Shown here piece after piece: positions 1 through 6,262 of a stretch of 26,924 bases of DNA (positions are counted from its first letter, which is position 1; each line of letters begins with the position of its first letter). The position numbers were made by a program, and so were the translations under genes. Source of the DNA: Bacteroidota bacterium (GTDB lineage Bacteria > Bacteroidota > Bacteroidia > Chitinophagales > Chitinophagaceae); assembly GCA_023409975.1 (NCBI GenBank), contig JAEYQO010000073.1, positions 1 through 26,924 of the forward strand, written 5' to 3'. Below the pieces are notes generated by a model, which worked only from the letters and a program-made list of their open reading frames with translations, was not told the DNA's origin and searched no databases.

Positions 1-564
1 TCCAGCGACCTGAAGGCACTCGTTGAACGGATGTCCGGGATCTATGATAACCAGGAACAGGCGCGAAATAATCAACAATATGCTCCTATCGAGTTGAATA
101 TCAGGGAAATAAGTCTAAAAGGCCGGAAGCTGTCGGGTCACTGGTTGTATGTGGAGCAGGCATTAAACGCCAATGGCAACAAGGTGTATCACCAGAGGGT
201 ATATAATATATACAGGGAGAAAGACGGGGTACGGGCAAAGTTGTACGAATTGAAAGATCCTCAAGCTTTTGTGGGCGCCTGGAGTAAGCCGGAACAGTTT
301 AAATCGCTGGTGGTCGATTCTCTTGTAGAAGGATGTATCCTGTACTTTACTAAGGACGACCAGGGAAACTTCACCGGGAATACCCTCAACCGTGACTGCC
401 TCAATAGTCAGAATGGTGCTGTCTACGCGACTACTGAGCTGATTGTCACCCCCAATCAGATCATCCACTGGGATCGTGGATACAACGATCAGGGCCAGCA
501 GGTCTGGGGAGCCGAAACCGGTGGCTACCGCTTCCGTAAATTCACCCGCCCAAAATTCGATTAA
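1..564 (+). CDS. CpcT/CpeT-like (chromophore lyase family) protein, 5' partial
   Basis: The frame is open from the first base of the window, so the gene starts upstream; the ATG at 31 is internal to the family domain and is probably not the start. The visible 187 residues show the CpeT/CpcT family pattern: an LVERMSGIYDNQEQA segment at the left, GHWLYVEQA, YHQRVYNIY, a GC near the middle (VEGCIL), and the C-terminal pattern W-DRG-then-VWG-then-GGYRF. In cyanobacteria this family attaches bilins to phycobiliproteins; non-photosynthetic Bacteroidota carry homologues whose role is not established, so no lyase activity is claimed. No signal peptide can be judged because the N-terminus is missing. 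It reads towards atpB but is separated from it by about 400 bp, so it is probably a separate transcription unit. Confidence 0.82.
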   Translation, partial: SSDLKALVERMSGIYDNQEQARNNQQYAPIELNIREISLKGRKLSGHWLYVEQALNANGNKVYHQRVYNIYREKDGVRAKLYELKDPQAFVGAWSKPEQFKSLVVDSLVEGCILYFTKDDQGNFTGNTLNRDCLNSQNGAVYATTELIVTPNQIIHWDRGYNDQGQQVWGAETGGYRFRKFTRPKFD

Positions 565-871
565 GTCAAAATACAAAATAGCTTACGGACATCTGACGGA
601 CTCCTATAGAACAGTTCCTTCCTGACACCCTCCCGACTAGTTCCCGGGAGAGTCCCCAACCATTCGGATAGACATGTATGCCGGGAGGTCCTGCCAGCTG
701 TCCGTGCATGGCGTATTAAGACCGCCAGCATGGCACATTCGGAAACGTTGTTTCATTAAGGTATGGATTTTCAGGAATGGAAACCAGACTCAGCCCTGAA
801 CTGGCACAGGAACGAATCTGGGCTGACTTAAAGCCTTTTTTTGCCGAACAATAATGTTTTCTAATGCAAAG
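565..871. other. Non-coding interval between the CpcT-like gene and atpB
   Basis: No convincing gene is seen here. Two small inverted repeats are visible: CTCCCG at 630-635 with CGGGAG at 645-650, without a T-run; and TCAGCCC at 790-796 with GGGCTGA at 820-826, followed closely by a T-run. A 21-codon ORF at 763-828 has no recognisable features and is not called. No atpI/atpZ-like gene, which often precedes atpB, is present. Confidence 0.6.
821..842 (+). terminator. Possible weak terminator upstream of the atp promoter
   Basis: GGCT (821-824) pairs with AGCC (832-835) and seven Ts follow (836-842). The stem is only four base pairs, though it may be part of the longer pairing TCAGCCC 790-796 / GGGCTGA 820-826. 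It would insulate the atp promoter from the upstream unit. The short stem makes this tentative. Confidence 0.3.
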
Positions 872-901
872 TTTGTTTTGTACCTAAAACCAGTATCTTT
901 G
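872..901 (+). promoter_or_regulatory. Bacteroidota-type promoter of the atp operon
   Basis: TTTG at 872-875 and TATCTTTG at 894-901 match the -33 (TTTG) and -7 (TAnnTTTG) elements of Bacteroidota housekeeping promoters, with an 18-base gap. Transcription would begin near 905-908, leaving a leader of about 60 bases before the atpB ATG at 967. The TTG at 910, an alternative start in the same frame, would lie almost at the transcription start. Confidence 0.65.
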
Positions 902-966
902 CGCAAAATTTGGCGGGGGGTGTTACCTTTTTCGCCTGTTTCATACTGATTTTTCAAGGCTTTGTA

Positions 967-2154
967 ATGAGTTCCAGACGTTTCTTTTCTTTCCTGGCGT
1001 TGAGTTTTGCACTCCTGTTTGCTGCTGCTCCTGCTGTCGCCCAACATGAGTCAAGTCATGAACACGAAGACATAGCACCCCACAACGAAGACGTGGCTGC
1101 AGACGCTCACGATAGTCATGGGGAGAAAGAGGCAGGTTTCGATGCTTCTGAAGTGATCTTCGGTCACATCGGTGACTCCCACTACTGGCACTTCTTCGAT
1201 ATTGGCGAATTTTCTGCCTCCATCCCACTGCCCGTTATCATCTACCACCCCGAGAAAGGACTGGAAATGTTCTCTGCCTCCAGATTCGATCACGGTCATG
1301 TCTCCTACAACGGGTACCACCTGGAACACGGCATGAAGGAAAGTATTGTTTCTGAAGATGGTGCAAGCATTATCGACTTCTCGATAACTAAGAATGTTCT
1401 GTCAATGATCATCTCTGTCATCCTCCTCGTATGGATTATGACAGCAGTTGCTAAGAAATATAAGAAGAATGGTACAATGAAGGCACCCTCTGGATTCCAG
1501 AATGCCCTCGAGCCAGTCATTACATTCATTCGCGACGATGTCGCGAAGCCCAACATCGGCAGGAAGTACATTAGTTACATGCCTCTGCTGTTGACCTTGT
1601 TTTTCTTCATCTGGATCAATAATCTTCTTGGTCTGATTCCCGGCGGAGCCAACTTCACAGGTAATATCGCAGTAACCGGCTGTCTTGCTCTGATCACTTT
1701 TATCGTGATGATTGCCAGCGGTAATAAGCATTTCTGGGGTCACCTTCTGAATCCTCCAGGAGTACCTTTCCTCGTAAAAATTCTATTGGTGATCATTGAG
1801 ATCATCTCGCTGTTCATCAAACCAATCGCATTGATGATTCGTCTTTTTGCCAACATCATGGCAGGTCACATCATCATTCTGAGTATCGTTTCGATGATCT
1901 TCATATTTGGTGGACTGAGCACGGTTGCAGGCTGGGGCTTCGCACCGGTCTCCCTGGCATTTACAGTGTTCATGTTTTTTCTCGAATTGCTTGTGGCTGC
2001 TATTCAGGCATTCATCTTCACCAATCTGGCCGCAGTATTCATTGGTCAGTCAGTCGAAGAGAGTCACCACGATCACGCGCATGATGATCACAGTTTGCAT
2101 AACCCGGCAACCGGGCAGGCTTATCAGGTATCAGAAAAAGAAATAATCGCTTAA
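967..2154 (+). CDS. atpB: F-type ATP synthase subunit a (Fo)
   Basis: Membrane subunit that forms the two proton half-channels facing the c-ring. 395 residues from ATG 967; an in-frame TTG at 910 would only add residues ahead of a good signal peptide, so it is not preferred. Residues 1-26 are a signal peptide (basic start, hydrophobic core, then AVAQ). Residues 27-51 are rich in His, Glu and Asp; a conserved extracytoplasmic segment runs to about 140. Hydrophobic segments follow at roughly 145-162, 203-225, 233-250, 267-290 and 298-360. The essential Arg of the a subunit is R292 in IALMIRLFANIMAGH. The C-terminal tail (366-378) again has many His (HHDHAHDDH). The long signal-bearing form is usual in Bacteroidota and much longer than the E. 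coli protein (271 aa). First gene of atpBEFHA, 42 bp before atpE. Confidence 0.96.
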   Translation: MSSRRFFSFLALSFALLFAAAPAVAQHESSHEHEDIAPHNEDVAADAHDSHGEKEAGFDASEVIFGHIGDSHYWHFFDIGEFSASIPLPVIIYHPEKGLEMFSASRFDHGHVSYNGYHLEHGMKESIVSEDGASIIDFSITKNVLSMIISVILLVWIMTAVAKKYKKNGTMKAPSGFQNALEPVITFIRDDVAKPNIGRKYISYMPLLLTLFFFIWINNLLGLIPGGANFTGNIAVTGCLALITFIVMIASGNKHFWGHLLNPPGVPFLVKILLVIIEIISLFIKPIALMIRLFANIMAGHIIILSIVSMIFIFGGLSTVAGWGFAPVSLAFTVFMFFLELLVAAIQAFIFTNLAAVFIGQSVEESHHDHAHDDHSLHNPATGQAYQVSEKEIIA

Positions 2155-2196
2155 TATTTAATAACACAGTTTTTTTTTCATCAAAATCCATATAAC

Positions 2197-2496
2197 ATGT
2201 CTTTGTTAAACACAATTCTGTTGCAGGCAAATGAATTAGCAGGTGTTTCTGCTGAAGCTGCTGCAGCTGGTGCTTCTGGTCTGGCTAAAGCTGGTGGTGC
2301 TATCGGTGCGGGTATCGCTGCACTCGCTGCTGGTGTTGGTATCGGTCAGATCGGTAAAGGTGCGGTAGAAGCTATCGCACGCCAGCCTGAAGCTTCTGGT
2401 GACATCCGTGCTAACATGATCCTTACAGCAGCCTTCGTTGAGGGTGTTGCGCTGTTTGGTGTAATTGCTGGCCTGCTGGCTGTTGTTCTTTCCTAA
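2197..2496 (+). CDS. atpE: F-type ATP synthase subunit c (Fo rotor ring)
   Basis: The 99-residue protein is a two-helix hairpin that oligomerises into the rotor ring. An N-terminal extension of about 20-28 residues precedes the Gly/Ala-rich first helix (about 29-54); the polar loop carries the signature ARQPE (61-65); the second helix (about 72-98) carries the ion-binding carboxylate E82 in FVEGVALF. The residue after E82 is Gly, not Ser/Thr, and no Gln sits at the position used by Na+-coupled rings, so proton coupling is inferred. A run of nine Ts (2170-2178) lies in the short leader; there is no Shine-Dalgarno site. A strong hairpin follows 20 bases after the stop and may raise the amount of atpE message relative to the next genes, which fits the need for many copies of c. 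Confidence 0.97.
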   Translation: MSLLNTILLQANELAGVSAEAAAAGASGLAKAGGAIGAGIAALAAGVGIGQIGKGAVEAIARQPEASGDIRANMILTAAFVEGVALFGVIAGLLAVVLS

Positions 2497-2515
2497 GAAA
2501 TCAGCCCATGTTATT

Positions 2516-2552
2516 TAACTGCGCCCGGAGCACAGGGCAAGGGGCGCAGTTA
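2516..2552 (+). promoter_or_regulatory. Intra-operon hairpin between atpE and atpF
   Basis: TAACTGCGCCC (2516-2526) and GGGCGCAGTTA (2542-2552) are perfect 11-bp inverted repeats with a 15-base loop. No T-run follows on the plus strand, so it is not a classical Rho-independent terminator; it more likely protects the 3' end of an atpBE transcript, marks a processing site, or attenuates read-through into atpF. Confidence 0.75.
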
Positions 2553-2609
2553 TCTTAACCCTGGATTTGAGAAAAAATATTAAATAAAACCTTTTTGATC
2601 TAATACTAT

Positions 2610-3104
2610 ATGGAACTACTTACTCCGGAACTTGGCTTGTTCTTTTGGACGCTCCTCGCTTTCCTTATCGTATTCTTCATCCTGAAGAAATTCGCCTGGA
2701 AGCCTATCCTGAACGCCCTCAGCGAACGCGAATCTGGAATCGCTGAGTCCATCGCTGCTGCAGACCGTGTCCGCAAGGAAATGGCACAAATGCAGAATGA
2801 AAGTGAAAAACTGATGGCACAGGCTCGTGAAGAGCGTACGGCAATGTTGAAGGAAGCTAAAGAAACACGTGACCGTCTCGTAAACGAAGCAAAAGAAGTT
2901 GCCAAAGAAGAAGCCAATAAGATCATCGCCGATGCACAACAGCAGATCCAGCAACAAAAAATGGCTGCCCTTACTGATGTGAAGAATGAAATCGGTAAAC
3001 TGGCTATCGAAGTTTCCGAAAAAGTACTTCGTAAACAACTGGCTACTGCTGAAGCTCAGAATGATTATGCGCAGCTACTTGCCGAAGAAGTAAAATTGAA
3101 CTAG
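2610..3104 (+). CDS. atpF: F-type ATP synthase subunit b (Fo peripheral stalk)
   Basis: Peripheral stalk subunit that holds the F1 head against the membrane stator. 164 residues, normal for the family (about 156-170). One N-terminal membrane helix (about residues 9-26, GLFFWTLLAFLIVFFI) follows the typical MELLTPELG start; the conserved KPI segment follows (about 30-33), then a long highly charged coiled coil rich in Glu, Lys, Ala and Gln to the end. The start ATG is preceded by AT-rich sequence without a Shine-Dalgarno site. It lies downstream of the atpE hairpin and 20 bp before the intact-start atpH frame. Confidence 0.96.
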   Translation: MELLTPELGLFFWTLLAFLIVFFILKKFAWKPILNALSERESGIAESIAAADRVRKEMAQMQNESEKLMAQAREERTAMLKEAKETRDRLVNEAKEVAKEEANKIIADAQQQIQQQKMAALTDVKNEIGKLAIEVSEKVLRKQLATAEAQNDYAQLLAEEVKLN

Positions 3105-3124
3105 TTAAACCCGGATCAAGAATC

Positions 3125-3688
3125 ATGCAAAATCCACGTCTCGCCTCCCGTTACGCATAATCCCTGCTCGATCTGACCGTTGAACAGAACCTGCTGGATA
3201 CAACGCTGACGGATGTGCAACTGCTGAATGCAGTGATTAGCCAAAGTCGTGAGTTCGCAAATATGCTGCGCAGCCCGATCATCAAAGCTGATAAAAAGCA
3301 GGGGGTGATCGATGCCGTTCTCGGAAATCGTCTGTCTCCGCTCACAAGGAGCTTCGTGGCACTTCTGGTTCGAAAAGGCCGTGAAGCCAGTCTGCCGGAA
3401 ATTCTGAACTCCTTTCTGAAACAGTATAAGGAGATGAAGAATATCAAGACCATCAGGCTGACCACCGCGGCACCAGCTAACGAAAAGCTGCGTAAAACAA
3501 TCCTAGACAGAGCTACTGCTACGCTTCAGGGAAGCCAGGTGGAGCTGATCGAAGCTGTAAACCCAGATCTGATTGGTGGCTTCGTTCTGGAAGTTGATGA
3601 TAAACTTTTCGATGCCAGCATCCTTCACGATCTGAAAGAAGTTCGCAAACAATTCCTGCAGAACATCTACGTGAGGAATATCAGATAA
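3125..3688 (+). pseudogene. atpH: F-type ATP synthase subunit delta, reading frame interrupted by an in-frame TAA
   Basis: The delta subunit joins the peripheral stalk to the top of F1. From ATG 3125 the frame reads MQNPRLASRYA and then hits TAA at 3158-3160; the next codons continue the family sequence without a shift (SLLDLTVEQN, then DVQLLNAVISQSREF to LKEVRKQFLQNIYVRNIR). The total of 187 positions fits a full-length delta. The usual residue at the stop position is Lys (RYAKSLLDLA pattern), so one A-to-T change of AAA would explain it. The longest uninterrupted frame would start at GTG 3215 and lack about 30 residues, that is the first helix or two of the N-terminal domain that contacts the alpha subunit. 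The rest, including the C-terminal segment that binds subunit b, is intact. A sequencing error, a real mutation or rescue from an internal start are all possible. Location between atpF and atpA is canonical. Confidence 0.85.
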
Positions 3689-3727
3689 ATTTGACAATAA
3701 CAATTAACGATCTAAATATCTCATAAA

Positions 3728-5308
3728 ATGGTTGATATTAAACCGGATGAAATATCGGCGATACTCCGCCAGCAGCTTACAAACTTCGACGCAGGTGCTA
3801 ACCTGGAGGAAGTAGGTACCGTGCTCCAGATTGGTGACGGTATCGCCCGCGTGTACGGTCTCAGTGGCGTCCGTCAGGGTGAGCTAGTGGTTTTCGAGAA
3901 TGGCGTAAAAGCAATCGCCATGAACCTCGAAGAAGATAATGTGGGTGTAGTATTGATGGGTGACTATTCTGATATCAAAGAAGGTGCACGCGTGCGTCGT
4001 ACAGGTCAGATCGCATCTATCAAAGTAGGCGAGGGTATGTCTGGCCGTGTGGTTAACACGCTCGGTGAGCCTATCGACGGTAAAGGACCACTGGTAGGTG
4101 AACTTTATGATATGCCGCTGGAGCGTAAAGCACCCGGTGTTATCTTCAGAGAGCCCGTAAAAGAACCACTTCAAACAGGTATCAAAGCGATCGACGCCAT
4201 GATTCCTATCGGACGTGGTCAGCGTGAGCTGGTGATCGGCGATCGCCAGACAGGTAAGTCCGCCATCTGTATCGATACGATCATCAATCAGAAAGAATTT
4301 TATGAAGCCGGCAAACCGGTTTATTGTATCTACGTAGCTATCGGTCAGAAGGCATCTACCATCGCTCAGGTGATGAAGACGCTGGAAGAGAACGGTGCTA
4401 TGCCTTACACAACGATCGTTGCAGCCTCTGCCGCTGATCCTGCACCACTGCAGTTCTTCGCTCCATTCGCAGGTGCCGCCATTGGTGAGTTCTTCCGCGA
4501 TACTGGTCGTCCTGCGTTGGTGGTTTTCGATGACCTTTCCAAGCAGGCCGTTGCCTACCGCGAGGTGTCTCTGCTGCTTCGTCGTCCTCCAGGACGTGAA
4601 GCCTATCCTGGTGACGTATTCTACCTGCACAGCCGTCTCCTGGAACGTGCCGCTAAAGTCATCGCTAACGATGATATCGCGAAGCAAATGAACGATCTTC
4701 CCGAAAGTATCCGCCACATGGTGAAAGGTGGTGGTTCTCTGACTGCCCTTCCAATCATCGAAACCCAGGCTGGTGACGTATCTGCATACATCCCCACCAA
4801 CGTTATCTCGATCACGGATGGTCAGATCTTCCTGGAAAGTAACCTGTTCAACGCCGGTATCCGTCCCGCGATCAACGTAGGTATCTCGGTTTCTCGTGTG
4901 GGTGGTAACGCTCAGATAAAATCCATGAAGAAAGTTGCAGGTACACTGAAACTCGATCAGGCGCTTTACCGCGAGCTGGAAGCTTTTGCCAAGTTCGGGG
5001 GTGATCTTGATGCTGCTACCAAGAACGTAATTGACAAGGGTAGCCGTAACGTTGAGATCCTGAAGCAACCTCAGTTCTCTCCATACACGGTAGAAAAACA
5101 GATCGCGATCATCTACCTCGGTACGCAAAACCTGATCCGCGAAGTGCCTGTCAAGAATGTTCGTGCATTTGAAGAGGCTTTCCTCCGTGAAATGGATTTG
5201 AAGCACGCCGATGTACTCGCCGAATTCAAAAAAGGTAATCTACCTGAAGAAGGTATTAATAAAATGGTGAAACTGGCCCAGGACCTGATCCCGCAGTTCA
5301 AAGCCTGA
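3728..5308 (+). CDS. atpA: F-type ATP synthase subunit alpha (F1)
   Basis: Non-catalytic nucleotide-binding subunit of the alpha3beta3 head. 526 residues, the usual length in Bacteroidota. N-terminal beta-barrel domain about 25-95; nucleotide-binding domain with Walker A GDRQTGKS at 171-178 and the Walker B-like stretch ALVVFDDLSKQA; the arginine of ISVSRVGGNAQ lies at the catalytic interface; C-terminal helical domain to residue 526. It starts 39 bp after atpH. No atpG follows: instead a strong terminator lies 16 bp past the stop. The gene is intact and highly conserved, which argues against decay of the whole operon. Confidence 0.98.
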   Translation: MVDIKPDEISAILRQQLTNFDAGANLEEVGTVLQIGDGIARVYGLSGVRQGELVVFENGVKAIAMNLEEDNVGVVLMGDYSDIKEGARVRRTGQIASIKVGEGMSGRVVNTLGEPIDGKGPLVGELYDMPLERKAPGVIFREPVKEPLQTGIKAIDAMIPIGRGQRELVIGDRQTGKSAICIDTIINQKEFYEAGKPVYCIYVAIGQKASTIAQVMKTLEENGAMPYTTIVAASAADPAPLQFFAPFAGAAIGEFFRDTGRPALVVFDDLSKQAVAYREVSLLLRRPPGREAYPGDVFYLHSRLLERAAKVIANDDIAKQMNDLPESIRHMVKGGGSLTALPIIETQAGDVSAYIPTNVISITDGQIFLESNLFNAGIRPAINVGISVSRVGGNAQIKSMKKVAGTLKLDQALYRELEAFAKFGGDLDAATKNVIDKGSRNVEILKQPQFSPYTVEKQIAIIYLGTQNLIREVPVKNVRAFEEAFLREMDLKHADVLAEFKKGNLPEEGINKMVKLAQDLIPQFKA

Positions 5309-5323
5309 TCTTATATCCAATAG

Positions 5324-5352
5324 AAACGCCCCCTCAACGCAGGGGGCGTTTT
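5324..5352 (+). terminator. Rho-independent terminator of the atp operon
   Basis: AAACGCCCCCT (5324-5334) pairs perfectly with AGGGGGCGTTT (5341-5351) across a 6-base loop and runs into four Ts (5349-5352). It closes the operon directly after atpA. Confidence 0.9.
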
Positions 5353-5367
5353 CATTCATACCTGCGG

Positions 5368-5398
5368 TTTAAGTAACTGCTGTTTTAGCTTATCTTCA
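5368..5398 (+). promoter_or_regulatory. Possible promoter of the toxin-like gene
   Basis: TTTA at 5368-5371 and TATCTTCA at 5391-5398 are degenerate matches to the -33 TTTG and -7 TAnnTTTG elements with the ideal 19-base gap. The ATG at 5405 follows after six bases, so a transcript from here would have almost no leader. Confidence 0.35.
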
Positions 5399-5404
5399 CC
5401 TTGT

Positions 5405-5977
5405 ATGGCACAGCTTTATATCATCGCAGGCTGTAACGGTGCGGGCAAGACCACAGCATCGTTCAGTATTTTGCCGGAAATGCTGGCGTGTAGAGAATTC
5501 GTGAACGCAGACCTGATTGCATATGGTCTTTCTCCATTGAACCCGGAAGCTATCGCGGTAGCAGCCGGAAGAATTATGCTACAGCGCATCAGGGAGCTAG
5601 TTCAGGAATAGGTAGACTTTGCGTTTGAAACAACACTGAGTACCCGAAGCTATATGACATTAATTAAGTCGGCTCAGGGATTAGGTTATAAAACCAACCT
5701 TTTCTTTTTCTGGCTTAAGAGTCCCGAAGAAGCAATTTTAAGAATAGCTGACCGGGTCCGGAATGGTGGTCACAACATTCCGGACGATGTTGTGAGACGA
5801 CGTTATCACCGGGGTATTGTTAATTTTTTCAGTCTGTATCGACACGTTGTTGATTCATGGTATATCTTTGATAGCTCAAATACCGTCCCGGAGCTTATAG
5901 CAAGGGGTGATAAAGGGTTTGGGGACATCATAAACAACGTTGAACTCTGGAAACAATTCAAAGGTTATGCAAACTAA
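5405..5977 (+). pseudogene. Zeta-toxin-like P-loop kinase (COG4185-type), interrupted by an in-frame TAG
   Basis: The frame gives 190 positions with one TAG at codon 69 (5609-5611). Before it: Walker A GCNGAGKT (residues 9-16), FVNADLIA with the Asp expected near the substrate, NPEA, AAGR. After it, in the same frame: VDFAFETTLSTRSY, NLFFFWLKSPEEAI, RVRNGGHNIPDDVVRRRYHRG (lid with its arginines) and a VDSWYIFDSS end. This order matches small zeta-toxin family proteins of about 190 aa. Zeta toxins proper phosphorylate UDP-N-acetylglucosamine; for this small branch the substrate is not known. A single substitution from CAG, AAG or GAG would create the TAG. The first part alone (68 aa) retains only the P-loop, and an internal start at ATG 5654 would lack it, so neither piece should be active. 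The gene sits where atpG is often found and overlaps the next small ORF by 11 bp. Confidence 0.85.
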
Positions 5978-6149
5978 CACGCGCCCTTCAGATCTACTGG
6001 TAGATAAGTTGATAGAAGGTCTCCGAAGAGCAGCCCGAAAGCTCGTTGAGCAACGTGCTGCCGAAAACAAGACACTTGTTGTGTTAGTCAATGATAAACC
6101 CACTCACGTACCTGCCCGCGAATTACTCCGTCAGTTTAAGGAAGAATAG
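5967..6149 (+). CDS. Small protein downstream of and overlapping the toxin-like gene; possible antitoxin
   Basis: 60 residues from ATG 5967, overlapping the end of the kinase frame by 11 bp. A TTG at 5940 in the same frame would lengthen it by nine residues, but ATG is preferred. The protein is predicted mostly helical and charged in its first half (RPSDLLVDKLIEGLRRAARKLVEQ), followed by a short hydrophobic strand TLVVLVNDKP and a basic/acidic end. It is not recognised by sequence. The overlap and shared strand suggest translational coupling with the zeta-like gene, and a small charged protein beside such a kinase is compatible with a toxin-antitoxin or regulatory partner role; classical epsilon antitoxins are encoded upstream, so this is inference only. 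Confidence 0.65.
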   Translation: MQTNTRPSDLLVDKLIEGLRRAARKLVEQRAAENKTLVVLVNDKPTHVPARELLRQFKEE

Positions 6150-6163
6150 CCTCTTTGGGCTAT
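6146..6163 (+). terminator. Short hairpin at the end of the toxin-like module
   Basis: ATAGCC (6146-6151) and GGCTAT (6158-6163) form a 6-bp stem with a 6-base loop that includes the stop codon of the small ORF. There is no proper T-run (CTGGTGTTATTT follows), so it is a weak terminator candidate. Confidence 0.3.
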
Positions 6164-6250
6164 CTGGTGTTATTTAAGCCATCTTTCGGATGGTCCCCCC
6201 GTACACCTTTTGATGTCTTTCCTTCTTCTGCGCTACTGATTCCTAACTGC

Positions 6251-6258
6251 TATCTTTG
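6251..6258 (+). promoter_or_regulatory. -7 element before the Cys/Met metabolism gene
   Basis: TATCTTTG is a perfect match to TAnnTTTG and ends four bases before the ATG at 6263. No clear TTTG lies at -33. It implies a nearly leaderless transcript and supports the ATG at 6263 over any upstream in-frame start. Confidence 0.5.
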
Positions 6259-6262
6259 CTGT

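Noticed and set aside
763..828. A tiny ORF of 21 codons between the CpcT-like gene and atpB
   Set aside because: No ribosome site, family or conservation can be shown.
910..966. TTG 910 as start of atpB
   Set aside because: It would put 19 residues before a complete signal peptide and lies at the predicted transcription start.
2197..2496. A Na+-coupled c-ring
   Set aside because: The residue after E82 is Gly and no Gln stands at the helix-1 position used for Na+; the pattern fits proton coupling.
3884..5206. A 440-codon open frame on the minus strand opposite atpA
   Set aside because: It lies wholly inside the highly conserved atpA gene, resembles no family and reflects codon bias of the sense strand.
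3158..5611. A non-standard genetic code with TAA and TAG read as sense
   Set aside because: TAA ends atpB, atpE, rseP and others, TAG ends atpF, rpmI and the small ORF, and TGA ends atpA and the thiolase, all at family-typical lengths. Only two internal stops occur in the window.
6155..6262. An N-terminal extension of the PLP enzyme from 6155
   Set aside because: It has no family similarity, contains the -7 element, and overlaps non-coding sequence after the small ORF.
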